A stretch of 64,000 bases of DNA from Ceratotherium simum simum (GCF_000283155.1 NW_004454291.1:961843-1025842); one strand, 5' to 3'; counted from the stretch's first letter, positions 1 to 41,891 are shown. Translations and numbers: made by a program. Notes: a model not told the origin generated them from the letters alone.

Positions 1-516
1 AAAAAAAGAAAACAGTTTCACAAACAAATATATGTGTTTCATTTTCATAGCAGCACTAATCACGAGTGTCACAAGGTGGAAACAAGGCAAATCAGTGAAT
101 GAATGGATACAGAAATTGTGGTGCATCCATACAGTAGGATATTATTCTGCCATGAAAGGAATGAAGTACTCACACATGCTCCAACTGGGAAAAACCTGGA
201 AAACATTATCCTAAATGAAAGAATCCAGACACAAAGACCACATATTACATGGTTCCATTTATATGAAACATCTAGAATGGGTAAATCTAAGAAGATAGAC
301 TGTAGATTGGTAGTTGCCAGGGGCTGGGGAGAGGAGAGGAAGGGATGAAACTGCTTAAAGGGCATGGGATTTTCTTTGGTGCAATGGAAATGTTTTGGAA
401 CTAGATAGAGGTGGTGGTTGCACAACATTGTGAATGTACTAAATGGCACGGAATTGTTCACTATAAAATGGTTAATTGTATGTTCTGTGAATTTTACCTC
501 AATAAATTTTTTTAAA
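1..516 (+). repeat. L1 3' end fragment, sense
   Basis: Starts within the C-terminal part of L1 ORF2: a broken reading near 32-214 has the GYYSAMK-like motif found in L1 ORF2 ends. It continues through the L1 3' UTR to an AATAAA and T/A-rich end near 500-516. Cut by the window edge and clearly degenerate. Confidence 0.75.
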
Positions 517-1560
517 TCCCAGAAATGTATCCTAACAAGTATAAGACAGGTCACATTGGTGCCTGCCAAGCCCAGTGACTTGTTCCAGAGGCTTTGCCCA
601 GTTTCCAGCCTCCTGCTGACAGGCCAGGGCTGAGCCTTGTCCCTAGAAGCAGAGGATCCCTAGCTTGTCCTGTGATCTGATTACTTCCTCTTAGCAGTAA
701 TAAAAGTTGGCTTGATTTAGACACTGTGCTTTATAACCAGGAAATGAAAAACATACTCAACAGTGATAATGACGGTAAGCTGGGCCACTCTCACAGCCTC
801 AAATGCCATCTCTCTTTGGCTTCTTCTGGTAGAACACTCCTGTGTCCATGGTGTGCAAGCAGAGTGTCTCCTTCTCTGGGAAGCTCACCCCCCCCCAGCT
901 GGCTTCAGATCCCACTCATCTCTGCCTTCCCCAAGCTCCTGATGCCGTTGGAGGTGTCTGCCCACAGTGGAGCACCCCACCTGGGTCCTCTGCATAAGCA
1001 CAATTTGTGATGATCTTGTTCACACTTTGCCTCATGGTGCGTCATAGCACTGGGCACAGTGAAGACCCAATTCAGACTAACAGAGAAGGGCTCATGGCCC
1101 TGGGGTCTCTGTGTGACCTGTTGTGGAACAGAGCATCTTGTTTTGGATATCAAGAGTGGGCTGAACTTGACTGGGCAGAACACCTGGAAAAGTCACTTCG
1201 CTTGGTGTGCACCATGGTGGTATATCTCCTCGGGAACTCCTTGGAACTGTGTGCAAAAATGACGAGGGTTTGTTTATTTTCTGGGGAGATGTTTCATTAC
1301 TACAATCTGATTATCACAGGAGCTGGTATTCTAACTAGTGGTCAAGAACTCCAGCCTGTGAACCTAGGTGATCTTGGCGGAATGAACCACTGGCCCTCTC
1401 CTTTCCCCCCTGCCTCTTGCTGGTCAGTTCAAGCAACCTCAAAAAAGGATAAAAATATTTAACTTTTCATTGATTTTTGAACTGTTCACCCTGGGATCCA
1501 CAAGCTGAATTCCTATCAAAACAAAAAAACAAAGAATTACATTCTTCACATTTATAGCAA
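517..1560. other. Unassigned 5' flank
   Basis: No gene, exon or repeat recognised. The short ORFs here (94, 92 and 151 aa) show no family features and overlap on opposite strands. Confidence 0.5.
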
Positions 1561-2115
1561 AAGTGAAGTTAACTGATGGGATTTTATTTATTTAAAAAAA
1601 TGTTACTGTTTTTGAAAAGGGTATGTCCACATGGTACATTCAAATGGAGGTACAGAGGATAATGCTTTTATACTCTGAAGATTGATATTGCCTTAGGCTT
1701 TTGGTAGATACTTTGATCAGATTAAGGAAATTCCCTGCTATTAGAAGTTTAAGTTTTTTTATATCATAATTGAGAGTTAAATATTATCAAATTCTATATC
1801 TGAAATTATTGAGATATTATGACATTTTTTGGTTAAAAAAATAAGTTAACGTGATAACTGATGTTTATATTTTTTCTCTGTTAACCACCATTAAGTTTCA
1901 GGACCAAATCTAGCATGGTCCTGGTGTATTTTGTTTGCTACTATTTTGTATTGATTTTTTTGCATTGAAGTTCTTGAGTGAGACAGGCATGCAATCTTCC
2001 TTTCTGTCCTGTTTTTATCTAATTCTGTTCAAGCTGATACACCCTCATAAAATGACCTGGGCGTGATGCAGTCTTTTTCAATTCTCTGGATTAACTTTAT
2101 ATGATACTTCAGTGT
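1560..2115 (-). repeat. Diverged antisense L1 ORF2 fragment
   Basis: The order of short matches follows the antisense RT-domain part of mammalian L1, for example the stretch around 1900-1930 and the ctcataaaatga segment at 2045-2060. Strongly decayed. The piece at 3150-3430 seems to be its continuation after an LTR-rich insert. Confidence 0.45.
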
Positions 2116-2660
2116 CTCTTGACTTTCCCTCTGTGATCACAGCCTCTAAGATGGCCCTTAATGGTCCCTGCTTCCTAGTGTTATGACATTCTGTAATGCC
2201 CTCTCCTTGGTGTGTGCTAGATCAGGTGCTTCGAATGACTAGAACTTGGCAGAAGAAATGGGATGCCATGTCTGAAATTAGTTTATTAAAAGACTGTGGC
2301 TTCCATCTTGGGCATCCTCGTTCACTCATTCACTGAGGGAATCCAGCTGCCATGTTGTCAGCTGCCCTATGGAGAGGCCCAGGTGGAGGAAGAACTGAGG
2401 TAGGCCCTGGCCAACAACCAGCAAGGAGCTGAGTTCATGAGCATGTGAGGAATTGAATCCTGTCAATAACCATGTAAGTGGCTTGAATCCTCCCCCAATC
2501 ACAACTTTGGATGGGACTGCAGGCCAGCTGGACAGCGGGACTGAATCCTCATGAGAAAGCTTGAACCAGAGGTACCCATCTAAGCCACATCTGGATTCCT
2601 AGCCCAAGAACTGTGACATAATAAATGTTGGTTGTTTTAAGAGGTTACATTTTTGGATAA
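2115..2660 (+). repeat. Old MaLR/MLT-type LTR, sense
   Basis: Ends with the MaLR-like block of a catalogue-type 3' end: cccaagaactgtgacataataaatg (2603-2627) followed by gttgttttaag. Upstream body matches the general pattern of these LTRs. Family not assigned with certainty. Confidence 0.55.
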
Positions 2661-2699
2661 TTTGTAATATACCATTAATACCTAATTTATCTATCCTGG

Positions 2700-3145
2700 C
2701 CTTGGCCACTTGCTTGGTTTCAGCCACCACTGCAGGGACCACCTTTGCATGGATTTCAACTGAATTTGTGTAGGTTTAACCTGCCAATGCCTCCCAACCT
2801 ACCAAACCATCTGTAATACAACAGTTTTGGAAAGTTAATGCCACATGGGAAGAATATTTGACCAATGAGAGAAGGAAACCAGTGGATACCTTCTTCCCCC
2901 TTCCTTCCCTTGGAGGGATAGACCCCGATGTAGTGGCCATTTGGCCTCTCAGAAGAGTGTCTCTGTTGATCAAAGAATTGATTACTTTTGATATCAAATG
3001 TTGGCCAGTTTAGTAAGGACCCCTCGTATAAGTTCTTCATCCTTCCATGCTTCATTCCCATTTTTCTTCACACTTGCTCACATGGGATCATATTCCCTAA
3101 TAAAATAAAGGCACAAAAGCCCGTGTCTCAGGCTCTCCTTTCTTG
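2700..3145 (+). repeat. LTR-like end with poly(A) signal
   Basis: Contains a CCAAT motif near 2860, an AATAAAATAAA block at 3100-3110 and a tctcaggctctcctttc stretch after it, which resembles the R/U5 part of a mammalian LTR. Family unknown; low confidence. Confidence 0.35.
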
Positions 3146-3149
3146 GGAA

Positions 3150-3430
3150 ACCAAGGTAAGTTCTAGTTGTTCCTTGACCTTTACTGTAAAACTCTTTGAA
3201 TGTGATGTTTTTCTTGTGTGAAGATTTTTGAAATCTGCTGAATTTTTTTAGGAGTTTTTGGACTCTTTTGCTTTCTATTTTGGAGGGGTTCATTTTGGTC
3301 ATTTATGTTTACCTAGGAACTAGCCTATTGCTTCTAATATTTCAGCTAATGTTTTTCACAATTTTAGCAACAATTAAATTAATAGGTCTGATATTCTTGA
3401 GTTTAGGTCTTCATCCCAGAAGTTCAAAAA
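3150..3430 (-). repeat. Diverged antisense L1 fragment (second piece)
   Basis: Around 3295-3365 the sequence follows the antisense L1 ORF2 pattern between the EN and RT domains. Its order relative to 1560-2115 suggests one old antisense L1 split by LTR insertions. Confidence 0.4.
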
Positions 3431-4195
3431 AATTACCAGTATGTGCTATTAGGTAATCTCTAGTAAGTGCTTGCATTTGACAAAGTGAATGCGTAAGCAG
3501 CAAGTGAATATTAAATGAACAAGTGAGAAATAGTGGACTATGCCTTTCTTTCACAGACATGTGTATTGTGGATGTAACTTTATATTCCAAGCCTAATGTC
3601 ATAATGATATATTTTGTTGGTAGAGTGTCTCATATTTGTTATGATGGAATTAAAATTATCAATGTTTCATGAAAATAGTCTCATGGCTTCTAGAAGCAGT
3701 TGCCTCTTAATGAGGCTTGTGCACTGCTGGCTTCTCTCTGGTGTGTGGCCAGGATTGGAACCAGCCATACCCCCCACCTTCTCTATAAGTCCTTGTTTTG
3801 AGAATGGTCCACTGGGGAGCAGTGACAACAGATGTCTCCAGAGACTCTCAAATCACAGTGATGATACATTTGTTTTATGTTGGAAGCTGTTTTATTTTTC
3901 CCATCTTTGGAGCAAACAACCCCACTAAATAAACTGGCTTCCCTAAATGGTGTTTACATTTATTTTGGCATGACTTGGTTGGCTGCTTCATGTGATCAGT
4001 CAGATCTTTCTTGGTCATTGTTCTCATTATTTGACCGTTTCTCAGATTTGTCTCCTGGGTTAGTATCTTACTAATTAGTTACCAGCTTAGGAGATGTTCA
4101 CTGTATGGCTTGCAACCGTTTCTTATTTGGAATTTCCAAGTTATTCCTTGCTATCTTCTTGTCTCTCATTAAACTTCATGTATTTTGTTAACTCA
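3430..4195. other. Unassigned 5' flank
   Basis: AT-rich sequence with no gene or repeat family recognised. Confidence 0.4.
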
Positions 4196-4310
4196 ATCAG
4201 TCTTTCCTTTTTTTAACAAACATTTACTGAGTGTCTCTGATATACTAGGCAGTGTTGTGGGCCAGGGATTCAGAATCAATAAGACAAAGTTCCTGCTCTC
4301 AAGGAGAAAA
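4195..4310. repeat. L2-like fragment
   Basis: Shows the typical L2-associated string: catttactgag, a shared gcagtgttgtgggccag block, then caataagacaaagttcctgctctcaagg. Short and diverged. Confidence 0.5.
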
Positions 4311-5499
4311 CCCACACGATGTGTATCACATCTGCATCAGTGATAATCACCTTCATGTTACCATGGCTTGAAGGAGAAAGTTTTTAATTTTTTTGTTGTT
4401 TTGTTTTTTAATGATGACTCTCTCCTCCTACTTTCAGATATTCTGGTGGCCCAGGCATCTGTATTTTTTAAAGCTCCCCATGGACATGGATCGTAATGAA
4501 TGTCTGGGGCTGAGAGCACTACGTGTTCCTCCACAGGAACTGTGAACCTCAGAAGTCGGAGTTTCCCGCCACCTACCTGCTGAGGCAGTGGAGATGATGC
4601 CCTGGCTGACTCTTGGAGGATGCCTGGGAATTCACCAGATGGAAAATGTGTTGGGCCCTTTCCAGGCAGAAGAACATCCTCTGCAGACCCAAGAAGACAC
4701 AGACAAGTCTCATTTTGGGATCCTGGGGAGTGGCAAATCACACTATTTGCTTAGGACATCCTATACACACAAGGAAGTGAACCAGACAAGACTGAAGAAG
4801 CCAGCCATGGCCAGATGAACAAGGGTCCTGAATTCCTACCCTGAGGTGTTTGATTTTATCCTGGAGATGATGGAAGTGGTAAGAGGTATTTGAGCAATGA
4901 GGAATGTTACAAGGTCCATGTTTACCAGGCTCTGCCTTGTGCCCAAATAGAGGATTCTCTGGATGAGTCCAGCCGAGGGTCAGACCAAACATGTTAGGAG
5001 GTTACTGCAACAATTAGGAGAGACCATCAAAGCTCTGCTCCCTTTTGCCATATACCCTATGACACTCTTATTTTCCATCTCCTATATTTTTTGTTTCATT
5101 TATTCCCTCCCATGTGGTCTTCTGAAATTGCTTTCTGTTCTCTGACTCCTCTTTCGCTCATCACCTGTTTCATCACCTTTATCATCTGCTTTCCTGGAAA
5201 CCCAAATGCTTCTGATTGCGATATGTCAGAACTATTGCAACATCCCCTATCTGCTGTCACCATGCGATCAGAGAATACATAATTTGGTAATGGGTAGAAG
5301 GATGTGTATGTCATTTTGTGGTCACAATTAGCTCTGGAGCATTTTTGCAACTACAGTGGAAGTATTCTGGGAGGTGTGAAAGGAAACGTTTATCCCATGT
5401 GAGGCTGATGCAACCTGCCAAGTTATTTCAGGAGGACCCTTGGAATCCAAGTAAGCATGCCACTGGTACAATTTAGAATCGTAAGATCTGCACCATGCC

Positions 5500-5685
5500 T
5501 TAGATTCATGGTTTACTTGCTTGGGCAAGACTCTTCCATACCCTGACCTTATGTTCCACATCTGTAAAGTGGGAATTTAAATAGTGCTAACACGGCTTAT
5601 CTCACAGATTTGTCCTTTTGATCAATTAAAAGAGATGTGAAAGAACTTTATAAACTGCATAGTGTGGTAGAGATGTTAGTGGCTG
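5500..5685 (+). repeat. MIR SINE fragment, sense
   Basis: Ttgggcaagac, then an acatctgtaaagtggg block, then tctcacagattt and the distance-conserved end of MIR. Confidence 0.6.
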
Positions 5686-6004
5686 GTTTATTGGAAAGGA
5701 GACACTCTGGATGCAGTAGCAAGTGAACAGCACTGAGGAAGTCCTCCTCCTGTTACCTTTGCTATAAAGTCCACGGAAGTGCTTCTACTTTAGGGCAAGG
5801 GGCTTTCTGCATGGTGCGGTTTGTGTGGGTCAGAAAGGACAACCCCTTGTGTCACCCTAGCCTCCATCAATGGGCTTGCTAGGGGGCCTCACCTTGTCTC
5901 TGTGTTGGGGTTGGGTGCTGGCCACTACCCTCTCAGAAAGCCTGGGCTCTAGTGCTAGTCCCCCCACTAATTCTGTGTGGCCTTGGGCAGGGCTGAACCT
6001 GGTT

Positions 6005-6225
6005 AAAGTTAAGACCTTGGGCTCTGAAGCTAGAAGATCTAAATTTGAATCTCAGCTCTGCTAGGAGTTAGTGATGAGACATTGGATGTTCACTTAACCT
6101 TTCTGTGCCTCAGTTTGCTCATCTGTAAACTAGAGATCATAGCAATACCCATCTCATAGGATTGTTATGTCGACTTAATCAGTTCATGCAGGCCAAGTAC
6201 TCAGAGTAATAAATATCAGTCCCAT
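6005..6225 (+). repeat. MIR SINE, sense
   Basis: Nearly full MIR: gaccttgggctctgaagc, tctcagctctgc, cctcagtttgctcatctgtaaa and the aatacccatctcataggattg core, ending near cagagtaataaat. Confidence 0.8.
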
Positions 6226-6229
6226 TCCC

Positions 6230-8385
6230 TGAGGTTAAGGCTTGCTCTTTGTGTGTGTGTGTGGTGTGCCCCTTTCTCTGCATTCCCAGTTGAGGGACTA
6301 CTCTAGAATTTAGAGCTCAGGGCCTAAATGAGTGGTTGTCTTCTCCCAGGTCCATCTTATTTCGTCTTTGCTCTCCATCTTCCCCTCACTACACTTGGTT
6401 CCTGAATGGACTGGGGGACCTAGGGGACCCTTAATGACAGGAAGGAAAATAGAGAAGGAGAAAGGAGGGTTTAGAAAATCCTTGAGGGACACAGAGGCTG
6501 AGATAGTTAGGCAGTGAATGGGTCTTGTGGTTGTTATAATGTCCTCTTTTGTCCATTCTGTCAATTTTTCTCAGGGACAGATGAAGAAACAGCCTCGGCA
6601 TGCCCTTGGTCACATACTTCCAATGCATCAAGTCCTGTTGATTCTGTTATCTTCATGTCTTTCAAAAGAGGAGAAAGTTTAAGAAAGAAGAAGTGTCAAC
6701 TGTGCCCAATATTGTTAAATCATAGCGCACATCTCAATTTATAACTCAATATTTATTTATGTGGTTATTTGTTTAGTATCTCTCTCTCTTATGCCTTCAT
6801 GATGTCAAGGATCCTGACTCTTTTATATTCAGGCTTGGTCTATGGCCTGAACACAGCAGGAACAGAACCCCACCAACATACAATGACACTGGGGAGAGGT
6901 GTCACCTCCTCCAATGCCAAAAGGAATGTCCACGTACCTGCCACTTTCCTCACCACTCCCCCACCAACCACAAGGCTCAGTCACCAAAACTTAGATACCA
7001 ACTGGGTACCCTGAATTGGCAAGATCAATTTCTACCTTAATTCGAAGAATGGGGCATTGAGAGCTGAGTTACAGACACATGAACTTGATTTCACTTTTTG
7101 CACACTCCAGATTGTGACCTGTGAAATTTGATTTGAATGTGCAAACTGTGGTAGAGCAACACTGCATCCCCATGCCATGAGCAATTCTTCTGGCCAGTGG
7201 AAGTCAGGACAGGCTTCACAGAAGAGGAGCCAACTGGGCTAACAATACAACAGGATGAGTATATCAGACTGACATGCTCTTTATATCACTGAGTGCTGAC
7301 AAACTGTCCACATGTAGTGACATCTGAGCCTGAGGTGCCCCTGGAAATTATTTGAGATTCACCTTTGACCGACTGCTAAGAAGACCAAGAGGATAAATAA
7401 GCCATTCGCTGTTGATAAGGACGTTGTGTTTCTCATAACTGTATAATTTAACTTGGTTGTACTTAAAGTTTCTGTTTATTTGTCTCTATCTTCAACCTGA
7501 ATAATGTCTGGGTCTCGGTTATAATTTTACCCTAAGCATTTAGAACAGAGCTTTGAGAGTTCATGATGAGCCAATTAGTTTACAAATGAGCAGATGAGAG
7601 ACACAGGGAATATGGTGTCTTTTCCTTCACACATTCAGCACAACTGTTAGTATGGGAGTTTCTTCATGTTAGGTGTTCTCTTCAGTGGAATGAAAAGGAA
7701 GAAAGATCATAGCTTCTGTTATCTCCTTCTGCAGAGCAAGGTTATTTGCATCAGTTAGGACATGGTGCTGGTTACATGTTAGTTCCAAGCAATGACTAGC
7801 CTATCACCCTTGGGATAGATCCCAACCAGCTGAACAGGGCTTGAGGTGACGAGGTCAGCAAGTTGGTATTATTAGGCCTTGTAACAAAATCATCATAGCC
7901 AATTTTGTGTTTTGGAGGAAGATGAAAACACATTAATTTCCACTGGGGTTTTGTTTCCAAGAGGAATGAAAAAGGCTTTGTCTTTAGGTGAGAGAATGAA
8001 GTTGTCAATAGTTATCAGATGACACTCTAATCTTTCCTTGTTTGGATGTGTTCTGTGTCCCTCTCTGGTTGGGAGCACAGAGGGGAGACCCTACCCAACA
8101 ACACGTTTAGTATCACTATGACTTGCATCTGTTTGTTCTTGCTGAGATGAGGTGGAATCCTTGTTCTGGAAGACCCATATGGGAGTTGCTGTAGGGGTAG
8201 CCATGGATATGGGAACCATAATTTTTCCCAGTTTGCTGTTTGATCTTTGGGTATCCCTAGTTCCTATAGTAGCCACTTTGAGGAAATGGCAAATGTTGAA
8301 TAAGGCATTTCAGAGCAGCAGCAAACTTTTCAGTCTCCCCTCCTATTAGCCTATTTATAATATGTTGTTCTGATCATTAGCTGTT
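6230..8385. other. Unassigned 5' flank
   Basis: No gene or repeat recognised. A (TG)n run of 13 nt lies near 6251-6263. The distance range matches where human CYP3A4 has a distal enhancer, but no DR3/ER6 cluster stood out by eye. Confidence 0.4.
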
Positions 8386-8389
8386 GGGA

Positions 8390-8470
8390 AGCCATTTGCT
8401 GTCACTGAACCTCAGTTTCTACATCTGTAAACTAGGGATGGCAGCATGACCCTATTTACCAGTTCCCAGA
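8390..8470 (+). repeat. MIR fragment, sense
   Basis: Core block with cctcagtttctacatctgtaaa followed by a gggatggcagcat stretch; the ends are not recognisable. Confidence 0.5.
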
Positions 8471-9934
8471 GAAGGCACCAAATGAGGGCAGAAACATATC
8501 GATATTCCTAGGACTATCTATCTTAGTTTTCTCGGGGATCATCTTCCAGCTTCCCATGTCTGTCCTTTGTATTCCAGATTGTAGCCTAAGTTACCTCTAT
8601 TAAGTTACCTTTCTGAAGGACTCCATTATTCCAGTGATTCCAGAGGTATGCCACATTCTGAGCACAGTTATATGTCTCTCTCCCTCCACTTGGAGGCCGC
8701 TCTTGTGGAAGTGGACTTATTGGCTTCTAGCCCACAGCCTTCATGACACCTACACAAAACGTTCACCCACTTGGCTGTGAATAAATACGTGGATGAATAG
8801 ATGTATTCATGCATTACACCTTCCAGTGGCAGCTGTGGAATTTAACAGGTGCCTCCTGGAGAAAACCTTAGCCCAAAGATGACAAACTGTGATGGTATAA
8901 ATTTAGGCTGCATGACAAGCTCCTAAGTAAGTAAAAGAAGGTGGGTGAGACTGTTGAGACTTACAGCATTTTGCCAATGAGACATTTACCTACTCAGGCC
9001 AGTGTTGGGCAGCTCTGGGGACTTTCAGATCAGAGGCCTTGAAAGAGTTGGTGAAGAGTGAGTATCACTTTCTGCAGAAGGGCTGAAAATGAGAAACAAT
9101 AAAGAGAGAAGCAAGTACACAAACACATTAAATGTCTTCTGTTTCTGTTGAGTTTTAAGGAAATTTGAGGGTTTTTTTTTTTTTTTAAATAATCCATGGT
9201 TTCTCAGGCCAAGGAGATACAAAACACGGATCAGAGTGATGATAGTGGGCTGGTAGAATTTCCAGATGATAATCACTTGGATCTCTCCCATGATAATTGT
9301 GGTGGGGTGCTCACAGGTGACACTGACTGCTATTAGAGGTCTCCTTCTACCAGCTTCTCACCACCCATTAGAAAACCCTCCACTCATCAAACAGCAGGAA
9401 GCCATCAACTCTGACTCCTTTACTCCAGAGAAAAAGCTCATGTCATCTATTGTAGTCCTGGGTGCTATGTGTGCTGCCCAGAGTGATGCCTCCCATACTA
9501 TTGGTGGTTAAAGTGATGAGAGTCCACTTGGTCATCCAAGCAGCTGTTCTCCTCTTTGCTCTCTTCGCACCCATTGTTCTTGGATGTTGATCTATCCAGA
9601 GAGAGGGGGATATTATTTGGTCAAGAGTCTATCTAACTTGCTGTCTATCACAGGAAACTCTGAGGGGCTGGACAGGAAGCAGCATGAATTGATACCACTA
9701 GGTGCAGCCATCCTCATCTCATGACTTGCCTCTCGTTCAGGGGTCCTCTTGTCAACAGAATCCTGATCATTCAGACTGAATGTGCAGCAATGGCAGCTGA
9801 GGTGCAACCAGGCCCTCTTGTTGTATTAGTAATTGAAGAAGATGGTGGTCACCAATGAGCCACAGGAAAAGGGCACACAGGTGGCTCAACATGTCCACCT
9901 ATACCAACTCAACTCCACCAACCTTTCTGGATGC

Positions 9935-10335
9935 CCCCTCTGCATAAAGCACTCTGCTAGAGACTAGGGACATGATGGTGACTAATAGCCAGTCTAGGCC
10001 ATGAGAAGCTCTCAATCTGGTAAGAAAACTGATTATAGAAACCAACAACGGTGCTAGAGGGTAGAGAAGAAAATAATACAACTTTTTATGGAGGATAGAA
10101 GTTGCCCAGAGGAGGAAGTCGTTAAATCTGTTCAAGCGGGTTGGTGAGGAAAGGCTTCAACAGATGGGGTCTTGTCCTGGGTTTTGAAGGATGAGAAGGA
10201 GACTTCTAGGGGCACAGTGGCATTTCCAGGCAGAAAAACAGCATGGGCAAAGATCTGTAGACACGGCTTTTTAGAAGGATTTCAAGTATTTTGGAGTGCA
10301 TGCAGCCATGGAGTCAAGGGCAGGTTAGACTAAAG
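9935..10335. repeat. L2-like fragment directly upstream of the CYP3A promoter
   Basis: Runs through the usual L2-type strings: aagcactctgctagagac, tctcaatctggtaagaaaac, a gttttgaaggatgagaagga block, ccaggcagaaaaacagcatgggcaaag. It ends about 85 nt before the ER6 site. Confidence 0.55.
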
Positions 10336-10418
10336 GCCGGTGGGTTTACTTGAGTTTCTGTAACCTTTGGGCTTACTGATAACACTGATTGACTTGTTTA
10401 TTGATTTGCCACAGAAAA

Positions 10419-10436
10419 TGAACTCAAGGGAGGTCA
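10419..10436 (+). promoter_or_regulatory. ER6 nuclear-receptor element (PXR/CAR type)
   Basis: The 18-mer TGAACTCAAGGGAGGTCA is an everted repeat: TGAACT, six spacer bases, AGGTCA. From memory it differs from the human CYP3A4 proximal ER6 only in the spacer. It lies about 160 nt before the inferred transcription start, the same place as in human CYP3A4, where PXR-RXR and CAR-RXR bind to induce the gene. Confidence 0.85.
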
Positions 10437-10531
10437 TACTTGGAGTGTCCATGATGCTTTGTCAACTATCAAGGCAGAGATGGCACCTGCAGTTGGAGAA
10501 CAGGTGGCCCTTCTACTGGATGCAGCAGATG

Positions 10532-10558
10532 CCCCACCCCCTTTTCCAGCACATAAAT
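10532..10558 (+). promoter_or_regulatory. CYP3A core promoter: CACCC box and TATA-like box
   Basis: CCCCACCCCCTT at about 10532-10543 is a CACCC/Sp-type box. CATAAAT at 10552-10558 sits where CYP3A4 has CATATAAA. A start about 25-30 nt downstream, near 10578-10585, would give a leader of about 100 nt as in human CYP3A4. The start is inferred, not seen. Confidence 0.7.
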
Positions 10559-10586
10559 CTTCCAGGCTCACTGAATCTCCACTGGG

Positions 10587-10640
10587 ATGGAATGGAAGAT
10601 CTGGACCCACAAGTCTGCAAACAGTAGCACAGACTGCTGA
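10587..10640 (+). promoter_or_regulatory. Upstream ORF in CYP3A leader
   Basis: ATG at 10587 opens a 17-codon frame ending TGA 10638-10640. A second ATG at 10592 opens an 11-codon frame ending TAG 10625-10627. Both end before the main ATG at 10682. They count only if transcription starts at or before 10587. Confidence 0.45.
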
Positions 10641-10681
10641 AAGGAAAACTCAGAGGAGAGAATCTTGGAACGAAAGTGGCC

Positions 10682-39923
<29,242 letters not shown>

Positions 39924-40380
39924 CTTTCCCTAAGGTCTTCTGCTTTGTTCTTCAAGGAAGCTGTATCCCAGAACACGAGATACCTAAATTTACTTTGTGA
40001 ATGAAATCCAGAGTAAAGATTATCTTAACCTACTGCCCTTGATGGATGCCTACGGAGTCTTACATTCCTTGAGTTTTCTGTGTCTATGTAGAGTATTACA
40101 TATTGCATGATATAAAGGAGGGGCCTAGTACGTGCCAGATGTGTGGACTCAGCTTATCTGGTTCTCACAGAACAATCTCCATCCACCCCCAGTTATTACC
40201 ATCTACTCTTCCTGAGCTCTGATCAAGAATAAAAATTTCTCAACAATTTTATCAACAAACTTTAATGAAAACAAGAATTATTGTAGTGAGTGTAGTAGAG
40301 ACATTTATATCACATTTTCATTTTGAATATTCTATAAAGTATTATATTGAGCAAGTCAATAAACATATCTTTAGAAAAGT
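39924..40380 (+). other. CYP3A 3' UTR with two poly(A) signals
   Basis: Follows the stop codon. AATAAA occurs at 40229-40234 and again at 40358-40363. The second is followed by a TG-rich stretch near 40390-40400. The mRNA probably ends about 15-25 nt after one of them; which is used is not visible. Confidence 0.6.
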
Positions 40381-41340
40381 ATTATCTGATGGCTTTGTGC
40401 TCATTAGGGAGAATCTATAGAACTGAATCAGTGAGCCAGTGACTAAATATTTTTGACCATCACAATCACTGGTTGGGTGGGGCCTTTTTCAGAACTCCCA
40501 TTTGATATCTAAGATACGTGAGAGTTAATTCATTGTGACTTTGCGTGGTGCTTAGAAAGTATATTCACAGTTTAATTCTCCCATTTTTGGAGCACATATT
40601 TTCTATAACACTCAACTGAGGCACTTATTATTATATTATTGGTTTTGATTTAATGTTTTTATCTTACCTCCCTTGACTTTTCTGATGGCAGGAAACATGT
40701 TTTCTCATACCTCTTTGTACTCCATCCTCAGCTCCCAACTGTCTTGACACAATGGAGATTAAATAAGAAACAGTTATAGGTCTTTTTACCGGGCAGAAAG
40801 GCTACAGGTGCAAAGGTTCTTCCTTTTCCCTTTCTGCCTCTTCCTTCTCCTTCCTTCTCCACCCCTCCCCTTCTCACCTTTTCCCTTCATGGATAATTTA
40901 GTTCTAAAGCCAGTTAGTGTGGCACAGCAAGGTGGGCAGCCACACAACGGGAGATGGAGCAGAGAAGGGAGTTACAGTGGCTCCAAGACAGAGACCAAAT
41001 AGTGTGGAGAGGGTGTTCACATAGAAGGGTAGTCTGGCTTGAGTGTGGGAGCCCAAGCAAGTGAGACGGGGGTATATGGAGAAGGGTGTCCTGATGAGAG
41101 AAGCCAGAGCCTCAATAGGGTGTGGAGACGCAAAGTAGGGTGAGGAGAGCATGCATGAGTGGAAAGTGATAGAGTGGGGATTGGCCATATAAAGGGGATT
41201 GATCAAATAAGTAAGTATATTAAGGATGACAGGAGTCACGTTTCTCACAGTTGGAGAAGGGAGTCTCTGATTCTGAAACAGAGAAAATCAGAATGAACCC
41301 TGTAGTGTCAGAGATTGGAACTGAATGTATCAGTGTAAAT
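40380..41340. other. Unassigned 3' flank of CYP3A
   Basis: No gene seen. Holds a pyrimidine-rich tract with repeated ccttctcc near 40815-40885. Confidence 0.5.
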
Positions 41341-41386
41341 TCATGCTTTTCTGGATAGATGAATGATAGATACACAATAGGTAGAT

Positions 41387-41434
41387 AGATGTTTGTGTGT
41401 GTGTGTGTGTGTCTATGTGTGTGTGTGTGTGTGG
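41387..41434. repeat. (TG)n microsatellite
   Basis: Two TG/GT runs separated by tctatg. Confidence 0.95.
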
Positions 41435-41834
41435 AAATAAAAACGTATCTCCCCTACTTATCTCCACTGTTGGGGCTTAGAAAAAGTGACTCCCTAACAG
41501 CGATGAGCACACTGTGTGCCCACGTCTAGGTAAAAATACCATTTGGTATAAATACCATTTTCCACTAAAAGGAACCTGGATTCCTTAGAGAACTGGCTTA
41601 TTCCAGGGCTGGGATGAGGAAAGTATAAGATGAATCTGGAACATCCTGTTTTGCTAGAAAGCAAGAAAATGCCAAACAGTGATGGGGAGATGTCAACAGG
41701 ACATGGGGCCTAGCCTGAGGGGTTTCCACTGACCAAATCAGGGACAATTTGATGATCATAATAAAGATAGATAGTAGGAGATTATGACCCATTGAATAAA
41801 ATAGGAAAACATGTGTACATACATATACAGAGAT

Positions 41835-41838
41835 AGAT

Positions 41839-41891
<53 letters not shown>

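Noticed and set aside
1007..1462. 151-aa + strand ORF as a real gene
   Set aside because: No recognisable domain, no splice context, and it overlaps other short ORFs on both strands.
2700..3400. Possible distal xenobiotic enhancer at the human CYP3A4 XREM distance (about -7.2 to -7.8 kb)
   Set aside because: The interval is filled with LTR- and L1-like sequence and I found no paired AGTTCA/TGAACT half sites by eye. A motif scan would be needed.
7077..7095. TGAACTTGATTTCA as a DR3-like PXR site
   Set aside because: Only the first half site matches; the second half (TTTCAC) does not fit, and a single match is expected by chance.
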